5,400 nt of DNA from an uncultured Muribaculaceae bacterium. GTDB lineage: Bacteria > Bacteroidota > Bacteroidia > Bacteroidales > Muribaculaceae. The DNA lies in assembly GCA_910578305.1 (NCBI GenBank), contig CAJTQH010000030.1, forward strand, positions 1 through 5,400. The letters run 5' to 3'. The notes below the pieces were generated by a model, which had not been told where the DNA came from, ran no database searches, and worked only from the letters and a program-made list of their open reading frames with translations. Below, one piece after another: positions 1 through 5,400 of the stretch. A program made the translations under genes and the position numbers. Each line of letters begins with the position of its first letter. Position 1 is the stretch's first letter.

Positions 1-1
1 G

Positions 2-625
2 TCGAGCGCTCTGCAGCAGGCCATTGCCACGGGCGACATACGCATAGTGGATGTGCTCGCGCAGCTCGGCAAGTTGCTTTCGCTCGGTGAGATCGACCAG
101 ATCTACAATGCCCGCTACCATAAGCTCGATGAGCAAGCATATCTGGCCACCATATCGCGCAAGACGGCTTCGCTGTTTGTGTCGTGTGTGAAGATGGGTG
201 CTTATGCCGTGGATGTCGACGACGACCGTCTGCACAAGATGTGTCGTTTTGCCGAACTTCTCGGACTATGCTTCCAGATAAAGGACGATATATTTGACTA
301 TTACGAGGATGAAAAGATAGGCAAGCCTACCGGCAACGACCTTCGTGAAGGCAAGATAACTCTGCCTCTGCTCTATGCCTTGAGCCGCACCGACTTGCCC
401 GCGCAACCAGCCATGCTGGAGCTCTCTCGCAGCGAGTTGCTCGACACGGAGCAGATAGGCACGCTCATAGAGTTTGCCAAGAAGGCCGGCGGCATCGACT
501 ATGCCTATGCCACGATGGATCGATTCCGCAGCGAGGCCATGGCGATATTGGCCGAATTTCACGCATCGGCCAGCACCGAGGCATTTGCTTCGATATTCGA
601 CTACGTGATAGCACGCGACAAATAG
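2..625 (+). CDS. Trans-isoprenyl diphosphate synthase (polyprenyl synthetase), 5' end missing
   Basis: The open frame runs in from the left edge; the first whole codon is at 2, so about 207 C-terminal residues are present. Family members are usually about 320 residues, so roughly a third is missing, including the first Asp-rich motif. The second Asp-rich motif is clear: QIKDDIFDYYEDE, with DDIFD at nt 284-298, followed by GKPTGNDLREGKITLPLLYAL, a hallmark of the family. These aspartates bind Mg2+ and the isopentenyl diphosphate substrate. The enzyme adds IPP units to an allylic diphosphate in the cytoplasm. In Bacteroidales the long-chain member makes the menaquinone side chain, which is the likeliest role, but chain length is set by residues near the first motif and cannot be read here. 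The GTG at 47 lies inside the domain and is not the real start. The stop is TAG at 623-625. Confidence 0.93.
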   Translation, partial: SSALQQAIATGDIRIVDVLAQLGKLLSLGEIDQIYNARYHKLDEQAYLATISRKTASLFVSCVKMGAYAVDVDDDRLHKMCRFAELLGLCFQIKDDIFDYYEDEKIGKPTGNDLREGKITLPLLYALSRTDLPAQPAMLELSRSELLDTEQIGTLIEFAKKAGGIDYAYATMDRFRSEAMAILAEFHASASTEAFASIFDYVIARDK

Positions 626-655
626 CCAATCGAATTTGACGATACTATAGCGATG

Positions 656-687
656 TATCGGCTGTTAAATTTTTTTAACGGTTGATG
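656..687 (+). terminator. Hairpin-forming inverted repeat after the prenyl synthase gene, possible terminator
   Basis: A 14-pair stem can form in RNA around a 4-nt loop (670-673). The perfect core is GTTAAA (664-669) with TTTAAC (674-679). Outward pairs continue to 656/687 and include several G-U wobbles, so the structure fits plus-strand RNA better than minus-strand RNA. It lies 31 nt after the prenyl synthase stop and before the promoter-like box of the next gene, which is where a terminator would be expected. The seven-T run is in the loop and 3' arm rather than after the stem, so it is not a textbook intrinsic terminator. It could instead be a leader structure or a protein-binding palindrome. 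Confidence 0.4.
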
Positions 688-723
688 TCGGGATTGCTGC
701 ACAGGTACGAGCTTAATTTGCAT

Positions 724-731
724 TATCTTTG
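724..731 (+). promoter_or_regulatory. Bacteroidetes-type -7 promoter box upstream of namZ
   Basis: TATCTTTG is an exact match to the TAnnTTTG -7 consensus used by the primary sigma factor of Bacteroidetes. No TTTG -33 element sits at the usual distance; the nearest partial match is TTG at 694-696, too far away. A second near match, TTAATTTG (713-720), lies just upstream. Transcription starting a few bases after the box would begin near 738-740, leaving a leader of about 20 nt before the ATG at 759. No equally good box is seen before the symporter, the regulator or trmD, so this may drive the whole run of genes. Confidence 0.5.
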
Positions 732-758
732 TGTGATGTAATGCAGCAGTTCGATGCT

Positions 759-1955
759 ATGAAAAGGATAAGGAATTTAATTGCAATATTATATGTGCTC
801 GTGTCGGTGCTCGGATGCCATGCCGCGTCGCAGACCTCCGTGAAAGTGGGCGCAGAGCGGGTAGAGAGCTATCTGCCTATGCTCAAGGGCAAGCGTGTGG
901 CTCTGTTGAGCAATCATACCGGCATTGTCCCCGACGGCCGCCACACTCTGGATGTGCTGATGGACAACGGTGTGGATGTTAGGCTGATATTCTCGCCGGA
1001 ACATGGATTCCGCGGTACGGCCGATGCCGGAGAACATGTGTCGGGGTCGGTGGACCGCAAGACCGGTGTGCCGATAGAGTCGCTTTACGGGTCGGCCTCA
1101 AAGCGTGTGCCTTCGGCCGAGGCCATGAGCAAAATCGATGTGGTGGTGTGCGACATGCAGGATGTGGGACTTCGATTCTACACCTACTATATCACGATGC
1201 TCGATGTGATGAATGCGGCCGCTGCCGCAGGCAAGCAGTTTGTGGTGCTCGATCGCCCCAACCCCAACGGCATGTATGTCGACGGACCGGTGCTCGACAT
1301 GCGACTGGCCTCGGGAGTGGGACGTCTGCCCATACCTGTGGTGCACGGCATGACGCTTGGCGAACTGGCACGTATGATAGTGGGCGAAAAGTGGCTCAAG
1401 GGTGGCGCCGGACTCGATCTTATGGTGGTGCCGTGCGATGGCTACACTCATGCTTTCCGTTATAGTCTGCCTGTGGCGCCGTCGCCTAATCTGCCCGACA
1501 TGAAGGCGGTGTATCTGTATCCGTCGACATGCCTGTTTGAAGGTACGGTGATGAGTCTCGGACGGGGTACCGAGATGCCGTTTTGTGTCTACGGGCACCC
1601 CGACATGAAAGGATGCACGTTTGAATTCACTCCGCAGAGCCGTCCCGGGGCCAAAAATCCGCCGCTGCGTGGCCGTCGCTGTCATGGCCGCGACCTGCGA
1701 TCCATACCCGACGATACCATAATAGCCCGCGGACTGGATCTGGAATATGTGATAGACGCCATGCGTCATGTTGAACTGAAAGGCAAGGATAAGAAATTTT
1801 TCACTTCATTTTTCGATAAACTTATAGGCAATACATCTGTGCGCCGTATGCTGGAGCAGGGCAAGAGCGCTGCTGACATCAAGGCCACGTGGCAGAGCGA
1901 TGTGGCGGAATTCCGCCGTCTGCGCCGTCCTTATCTGTTGTATCCCGAAGGTTGA
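759..1955 (+). CDS. namZ: Exo-beta-N-acetylmuramidase NamZ (DUF1343, GH171), probable lipoprotein
   Basis: This is a DUF1343 protein, the family of Bacillus subtilis NamZ (YbbC), which removes MurNAc from the non-reducing end of peptidoglycan fragments. From ATG 759 it has 398 residues, a normal length. Conserved blocks: SPEHGF (79-84), DMQDVGLRFYTY (132-143), LDRPNPNG (164-171), HGMTLGELA (196-204), LFEGT (259-263), GRGTE (268-272) and a C-terminal FFDKLIGN...RRPYLLYP. I prefer ATG 759 because it gives a compact signal peptide, MKRIRNLIAILYVLVSVLGC, with a plausible lipobox Cys at 20; signal peptidase I cleavage is the alternative. TTG 729 overlaps the promoter box, and ATG 741 adds six polar residues. 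The residues after Cys (HAASQ) lack the acidic surface-export signal, so a periplasmic location is inferred. The symporter begins 41 nt downstream, suggesting release followed by uptake. Activity on MurNAc is inferred from the family. Confidence 0.9.
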   Translation: MKRIRNLIAILYVLVSVLGCHAASQTSVKVGAERVESYLPMLKGKRVALLSNHTGIVPDGRHTLDVLMDNGVDVRLIFSPEHGFRGTADAGEHVSGSVDRKTGVPIESLYGSASKRVPSAEAMSKIDVVVCDMQDVGLRFYTYYITMLDVMNAAAAAGKQFVVLDRPNPNGMYVDGPVLDMRLASGVGRLPIPVVHGMTLGELARMIVGEKWLKGGAGLDLMVVPCDGYTHAFRYSLPVAPSPNLPDMKAVYLYPSTCLFEGTVMSLGRGTEMPFCVYGHPDMKGCTFEFTPQSRPGAKNPPLRGRRCHGRDLRSIPDDTIIARGLDLEYVIDAMRHVELKGKDKKFFTSFFDKLIGNTSVRRMLEQGKSAADIKATWQSDVAEFRRLRRPYLLYPEG

Positions 1956-1996
1956 TACAGGTGTGTAATGTGCAATGAACCGATCATAAAAAGCGT

Positions 1997-3481
1997 ATGT
2001 CCCCTATCATAGTCATAATCACCGTCGCAGCTTACTTTCTGTTGCTTTTCGGCATATCGCGCATAGCGTCGCGTCGTGCCACCAATGCCACGTTTTTCAC
2101 CGGCAACCGCCGCACGCCTTGGCCCGTAGTGGCTTTTGCCATGGTGGGAGCCGTGATTTCGGGTGTCACGTTCATATCCGTGCCGGGCATGGTGGTGACG
2201 AAGGGCTATGCCTATCTGCAGATGGTGCTCGGATTCATAGTGGGCTATGCGGTGATAGCCATGGTGCTTGTGCCGATGTTCTACCGGCGCAATTTAGTGT
2301 CTATATACGCGTATCTCGACCAGCGCTTCGGGTTGCGGAGCTACAAGTCGGGTGCATGTATGTTTTTCGTGTCGGAGATACTCGGTGCGTCGGTGCGTTT
2401 CTTTGTCGTGTGCGCCGTGTTGCAGCTCCTTGTGTGCGATCCGCTCGGTGTGCCGTTTGAGATAAATGTTCTTGTGACCATATCGCTGATATGGCTCTAT
2501 ACGGTGCGTGGCGGCGTCAAGACACTCATATGGACCGATGTGCTCAAAAGCGCATGCCTGATACTGTCGGTGGTGTTGTGTATATGTTATATAGCCCGCA
2601 ACATGGGAATGGAGCTGTCCGACCTTCCATCGGTCATCGCCTCACATCCCACATCGAGAATATGGCATTTTTCCGATCCGATGAGCGGTCTGTACTTCTG
2701 GAAGCAGTTTGTGGCCGGTGTGTTCATGGCCATTGCCATGAACGGACTCAATCAGGATATGATGCAGCGGCATCTGAGTTGCCGCGACTCGGCGGCATCG
2801 CGTAAAAATATGATAGTGAGCGGTGTGATACAGTTTGTGGTTATAGCGTTGTTTCTTATGCTCGGCACGCTGCTGCTCGTCTACACCACCTCGCGCGGCA
2901 TAGCGCTTCCGGAGAAGTCCGACGAACTGTTTGGCCTCGTGGCCTCGCATCCCACCATGCCGGTGGCGGTAGGGGTGCTGTTTGTGGTCGGACTTGTATC
3001 GGCCGCCTATTCGGCTGCCGGATCGGCACTCACCTCGCTTACCACCTCGTTTACGCTCGACATACTCGACGGACACAGCCGCTATGCAGGCGATGAGCAC
3101 GGGCTGGCTCGTCTGCGCCGCCGCGTGCACCTGATTATGTCGGTGCTGATGGCTCTGGTGATAATAGTGTTTTACCACATAAGTTCCGACGATGCCATAA
3201 GTGCCGTGTACACATTGGCGTCATATACTTACGGCCCTATACTCGGCATGTTTGCCTATGGGCTGTTTACCTCGCGGCCTGTGGCCGACCGTCTGGTGCC
3301 GTGGATCTGCGTGGCCGCTCCGGTGTTGTCGTGGGGCATACAGTGGGCTTTGCGGCGCTATTGCGGCTATGAGACCGGATTTGAGTTGCTGCTCTTCAAT
3401 GCCGCCCTTACCATGGCCGGACTTGTCATAACCTCATTCATCACCTCTTCATCCAAGCAATATGTCAAAGAATCTCTTTAG
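1997..3481 (+). CDS. Sodium:solute symporter (SSS family), probable MurNAc transporter, MurT-like
   Basis: An inner-membrane protein of 494 residues with about 13 hydrophobic segments, the usual SSS layout, in which Na+ entry drives solute uptake. Family marks: GGVKTLIWTDVLK (172-184), GLNQDMMQRHL (250-260) and the Ser/Thr-rich helix SALTSLTTSFTLDIL (343-357), in the region that carries Na2-site ligands in characterised members. An extracytoplasmic N-terminal first helix (about 4-20) precedes the conserved TGNRRTPWP stretch (35-43). ATG 1997 follows an A-rich leader (CATAAAAAGCGT). Substrate cannot be read from the sequence. The inference of MurNAc rests on the adjacent namZ and on the published T. 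forsythia MurT, an SSS protein that imports MurNAc. Alternatives are sialic acid or another sugar, or a carboxylate. The last 20 nt overlap the next gene, indicating one transcript and probably coupled translation. Confidence 0.85.
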   Translation: MSPIIVIITVAAYFLLLFGISRIASRRATNATFFTGNRRTPWPVVAFAMVGAVISGVTFISVPGMVVTKGYAYLQMVLGFIVGYAVIAMVLVPMFYRRNLVSIYAYLDQRFGLRSYKSGACMFFVSEILGASVRFFVVCAVLQLLVCDPLGVPFEINVLVTISLIWLYTVRGGVKTLIWTDVLKSACLILSVVLCICYIARNMGMELSDLPSVIASHPTSRIWHFSDPMSGLYFWKQFVAGVFMAIAMNGLNQDMMQRHLSCRDSAASRKNMIVSGVIQFVVIALFLMLGTLLLVYTTSRGIALPEKSDELFGLVASHPTMPVAVGVLFVVGLVSAAYSAAGSALTSLTTSFTLDILDGHSRYAGDEHGLARLRRRVHLIMSVLMALVIIVFYHISSDDAISAVYTLASYTYGPILGMFAYGLFTSRPVADRLVPWICVAAPVLSWGIQWALRRYCGYETGFELLLFNAALTMAGLVITSFITSSSKQYVKESL

Positions 3482-4367
3482 CCGTTACATCTGGATCATA
3501 GACACTATACGGCGTCATGGAACCATAACCCGCGAGGAACTCAACCGGCTGTGGATCAAATCGGCATATTCCGACGGGAATCCGCTGCCACGCCGCACGT
3601 TTTACAGTTATCGCACCGCAATTGAAGAGCTGTTCAAGATCAGTATAGAGTGCAACCCGTCGACGTTCGAATATTCGATAAACGACGGCGGTAATGTACA
3701 TGCGGGAAATGTGACCGACTGGATGCTCAATACGGCGTCGATGAGTAACACTCTGACTGATGCGCGAGATATAGCCGACCGAATATTTCTTGAGGATGTG
3801 CCATCGGCTCGTCAGCACTTGTCGTCGGTCATCGAGGCCATGAAAGAGTGTCGCACGATGCACTTCGGTTATAGCCCTTATTCGCGTACCGGTGCGCCAA
3901 AAGGGGTGGTGCTTGAGCCGTATTTTCTGAAAATATTCAGGCTGCGATGGTATGTGACGGGTCGCAATGTCAGAGAAAACGTGATAAAGACTTATGCGCT
4001 CGACCGTATGAGCCAGGTGTCTCTGATGGCTGACACGTTTGTGATTCCGCCGGATTTCGATGCCGAGGCTTATTTCCGCGATGCTTTCGGCATAGTGTTC
4101 TCGCAGGGCGAGGCAAAAAAGGTGACCATACGCACAGATCCGCGTCAGGCCAAGTATTTCCGCGCTCTCCCGCTGCATCATTCACAGAGCGAGATGATAC
4201 ATGACCATTATTCCATATTCACATACTATCTGCGTCTTACCCCCGACTTTGTTCAGGAATTGTTGAGCTATGGCCCGTCGGTGACTGTGCTTGCTCCGGC
4301 CGAACTAAGGGCCATGATGATTACAAGCCTGCAGGAGTCGCTGGACAATTATGAACAGTTGCAGTGA
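3462..4367 (+). CDS. WYL-domain transcriptional regulator
   Basis: A 301-residue protein with WYL-regulator architecture. The N-terminal part (about 5-60), with TITREELNRLW and PRRTFYSYRTAIEEL, resembles a winged helix-turn-helix DNA-binding domain. A linker follows, then the WYL domain (about 118-195), recognised by LEPYFLKIFRLRWYVTGR: EPY at 152-154 and RWYV at 162-165, with ALDRM at 179-183. The C-terminal part (about 216-295) resembles the WCX extension. The name-giving Trp-Tyr-Leu reads Trp-Tyr-Val here, a conservative change. WYL domains sense ligands, nucleic acids in several studied cases, and control transcription in the cytoplasm. The ATG lies within the symporter's 3' end, in a different frame, so it is probably co-translated with namZ and the symporter and may regulate them. 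Whether it activates or represses, and what it senses, is not visible. Confidence 0.88.
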   Translation: MSKNLFSRYIWIIDTIRRHGTITREELNRLWIKSAYSDGNPLPRRTFYSYRTAIEELFKISIECNPSTFEYSINDGGNVHAGNVTDWMLNTASMSNTLTDARDIADRIFLEDVPSARQHLSSVIEAMKECRTMHFGYSPYSRTGAPKGVVLEPYFLKIFRLRWYVTGRNVRENVIKTYALDRMSQVSLMADTFVIPPDFDAEAYFRDAFGIVFSQGEAKKVTIRTDPRQAKYFRALPLHHSQSEMIHDHYSIFTYYLRLTPDFVQELLSYGPSVTVLAPAELRAMMITSLQESLDNYEQLQ

Positions 4368-4404
4368 CACATCTACCACACACAGATCAAAATAAAAAAC
4401 AGAT

Positions 4405-5082
4405 ATGAGAATAGACATACTTACCGTACTGCCCGAAATGCTGGAGTCGCCGCTCGGATGCTCCATACTCAAACGTGCCCAGGACAAGGGTCTTGCCGAG
4501 ATCGTGGTGCATAATCTGCGCGACTATACCACCAACAAGCACCGCAAGGTCGACGATTATCCATTTGGCGGAGAAGCCGGAATGGTGATGCAGATCGAGC
4601 CTATCGACCGTGCCATATCGGCTCTTAAGGAGCAGCGCCACTACGATGAAGTGATATTCACTTCGCCCGACGGACAGACATTCGATCAGCCTATGGCCAA
4701 TGCCATGTCGTTGCTCGACAATATAATAATACTCTGCGGCCACTACAAAGGTATCGACTACCGCATACGCGAGCATCTCATCACAAAAGAGATATCGATA
4801 GGCGACTATGTGCTTACCGGAGGCGAACTGCCGGCTTTGGCCATCACCGACGCGATAGTGCGTCTGATACCCGGAGCCATCGGCGACGAGCAGAGTGCAT
4901 TGAGCGATTCATTCCAGGACAATCTGCTGGCTCCGCCGGTCTACAGCCGTCCGGCCGTGTACAAGGGATGGGAAGTGCCTCCGGTGCTACTTTCCGGGCA
5001 TCAGGCTCGGATTGACGAGTGGAAGCATGAGCAGTCGCTTGAGCGTACACGTCGTCTGCGACCCGATCTGCTCGGCGAATAA
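4405..5082 (+). CDS. trmD: tRNA (guanine37-N1)-methyltransferase TrmD
   Basis: TrmD transfers a methyl group from S-adenosylmethionine to N1 of G37 next to the anticodon, which prevents +1 frameshifting. The 225 residues fall slightly short of the roughly 245-255 of many homologues but look complete. Features: N-terminal MRIDILTVLPEML, NLRDYTTNKHRKVDDYPFGGEAGMVM (37-62), and the SPOUT trefoil-knot loops CGHYKGIDYR (111-120) and EISIGDYVLTGGELPA (129-144), which hold the cofactor. IVRLIPG (151-157) follows, then the DSF motif with Asp168, matching the family's catalytic aspartate, then PVYSRP (178-183). The E. coli-type GRYEGIDER loop is GHYKGIDYR here. ATG 4405 follows an A-rich leader. In many bacteria trmD sits with rpsP, rimM and rplS; those are absent here. 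It starts 37 nt after the WYL gene with no clear promoter of its own, so read-through from upstream is likely. Confidence 0.97.
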   Translation: MRIDILTVLPEMLESPLGCSILKRAQDKGLAEIVVHNLRDYTTNKHRKVDDYPFGGEAGMVMQIEPIDRAISALKEQRHYDEVIFTSPDGQTFDQPMANAMSLLDNIIILCGHYKGIDYRIREHLITKEISIGDYVLTGGELPALAITDAIVRLIPGAIGDEQSALSDSFQDNLLAPPVYSRPAVYKGWEVPPVLLSGHQARIDEWKHEQSLERTRRLRPDLLGE

Positions 5083-5093
5083 TGCCCCGGTCA

Positions 5094-5400
5094 TCACTTG
5101 CCGCTGTAGGCGAAGTGAGCTTTCAGGCGGTCTATGTCGGTCAGTAGTTCCCAGTTTTCACGAAGCCACTCTTCGGGCATATCCCACCAGCGTATGCGTT
5201 GCAGAAATTCGATGGTGGGTCGGTCGTAGCGGTAGCCGGTGACACGCGCCGGCACACCTCCCACTATGGCATACGGCTCCACGTCTTTGGTCACCACCGC
5301 TCCGGCCAGCACCACCGCTCCATCGCCCACAGTGACACCTCCGGCCAGAAACACTCCCTGGCCTATCCAGCAGTCGTGTCCTATCTTCACCGCCAGCCCG
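5094..5400 (-). CDS. CatB/XAT-type hexapeptide-repeat acyltransferase, N-terminal part missing
   Basis: A leftward frame open to the right edge, ending at TGA (complement of 5094-5096), with a second TGA directly after. About 101 C-terminal residues are present; the GTG at 5388-5390 is internal, since GLA lies in frame before it. Isoleucine-patch repeats of the left-handed beta-helix are visible: KIGHDC, WIGQGV, FLAGGV, TVGDGA, VVLAGA, VVTKDV. These are followed by PYAIVGGVPARVTGYRYD and IEFLQRIRWWDMPEEWL. The last stretch, with its paired Trp, is typical of the xenobiotic/CatB-like acetyltransferases rather than the maltose or serine acetyltransferases. These trimeric cytoplasmic enzymes move an acetyl group from acetyl-CoA to a hydroxyl. 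Most chromosomal members probably modify sugars for surface glycans, and resistance should not be assumed. The catalytic histidine would lie beyond the window. It converges with trmD across 11 nt. Confidence 0.88.
   Translation of the reverse strand, partial: GLAVKIGHDCWIGQGVFLAGGVTVGDGAVVLAGAVVTKDVEPYAIVGGVPARVTGYRYDRPTIEFLQRIRWWDMPEEWLRENWELLTDIDRLKAHFAYSGK

Noticed and set aside
1148..1465. Plus-strand frame of 105 codons inside namZ
   Set aside because: Cys-, Arg- and Gly-rich translation in an alternative frame across conserved NamZ motifs; a shadow.
1098..1769. Long minus-strand open frame (223 codons) opposite namZ
   Set aside because: Histidine-rich, low-complexity translation with no recognisable domain, fully antisense to a well-conserved family. 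It arises from codon bias in namZ.
2642..3178. Minus-strand open frame (178 codons) opposite the symporter
   Set aside because: The product is rich in His, Arg and Gln, the usual result of reading hydrophobic codons backwards. The plus-strand frame has clear SSS motifs.
3465..4181. Minus-strand open frame (238 codons) opposite the WYL regulator
   Set aside because: No recognisable domain, and it is wholly antisense to a convincing WYL protein.
5074..5103. Possible bidirectional terminator between the convergent trmD and acyltransferase genes
   Set aside because: Only a weak CGGC/GCCG pairing with a long loop and no T run. The 11-nt gap holds no convincing hairpin.
5012..5242. Plus-strand frame spanning the trmD end and the acyltransferase
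   Set aside because: It overlaps two real genes in other frames and its translation resembles no protein family.
5094..5400. Antibiotic (chloramphenicol or streptogramin) resistance gene
   Set aside because: The C-terminal motif fits the CatB/XAT group, but most chromosomal members act on other substrates and the catalytic region is outside the window.

Overview
The window looks like chromosomal DNA of a member of the Bacteroidales. It is moderately GC-rich, uses ATA heavily for isoleucine, has A-rich leaders instead of clear Shine-Dalgarno sites, and carries one good match to the Bacteroidetes -7 promoter box (TAnnTTTG). Muribaculaceae or a relative is a plausible guess, but the sequence alone does not prove it. 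Five genes read rightward and one reads leftward from the right edge.

Layout: (1) Positions 2-625 hold the C-terminal two thirds of a trans-isoprenyl diphosphate synthase whose start lies outside the window. (2) Positions 626-758 are the only sizeable intergenic stretch and hold a hairpin-forming inverted repeat and a promoter-like box. (3) Positions 759-3481 encode a DUF1343/NamZ exo-beta-N-acetylmuramidase with a lipoprotein-type signal, then a sodium:solute symporter 41 nt later. (4) A WYL-domain transcriptional regulator (3462-4367) overlaps the symporter by 20 nt. (5) trmD (4405-5082) follows after 37 nt. (6) A CatB/XAT-type hexapeptide acyltransferase (5094 to the right edge, minus strand) converges on trmD with an 11-nt gap and is cut by the window end.

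The most coherent biology is namZ-symporter-regulator. A periplasmic NamZ would release N-acetylmuramic acid (MurNAc) from peptidoglycan fragments. The symporter would carry it across the inner membrane, as reported for the SSS-family MurNAc transporter MurT of Tannerella forsythia. The overlapping WYL protein is a candidate local regulator. The cytoplasmic steps (a MurK-type kinase and MurQ etherase) are not in this window. The remaining genes are housekeeping (isoprenoid chain synthesis, tRNA m1G37 methylation) or surface/glycan type (acyltransferase). I see no transposase, phage, CRISPR, tRNA or rRNA, and no evidence of a wholly unknown system.
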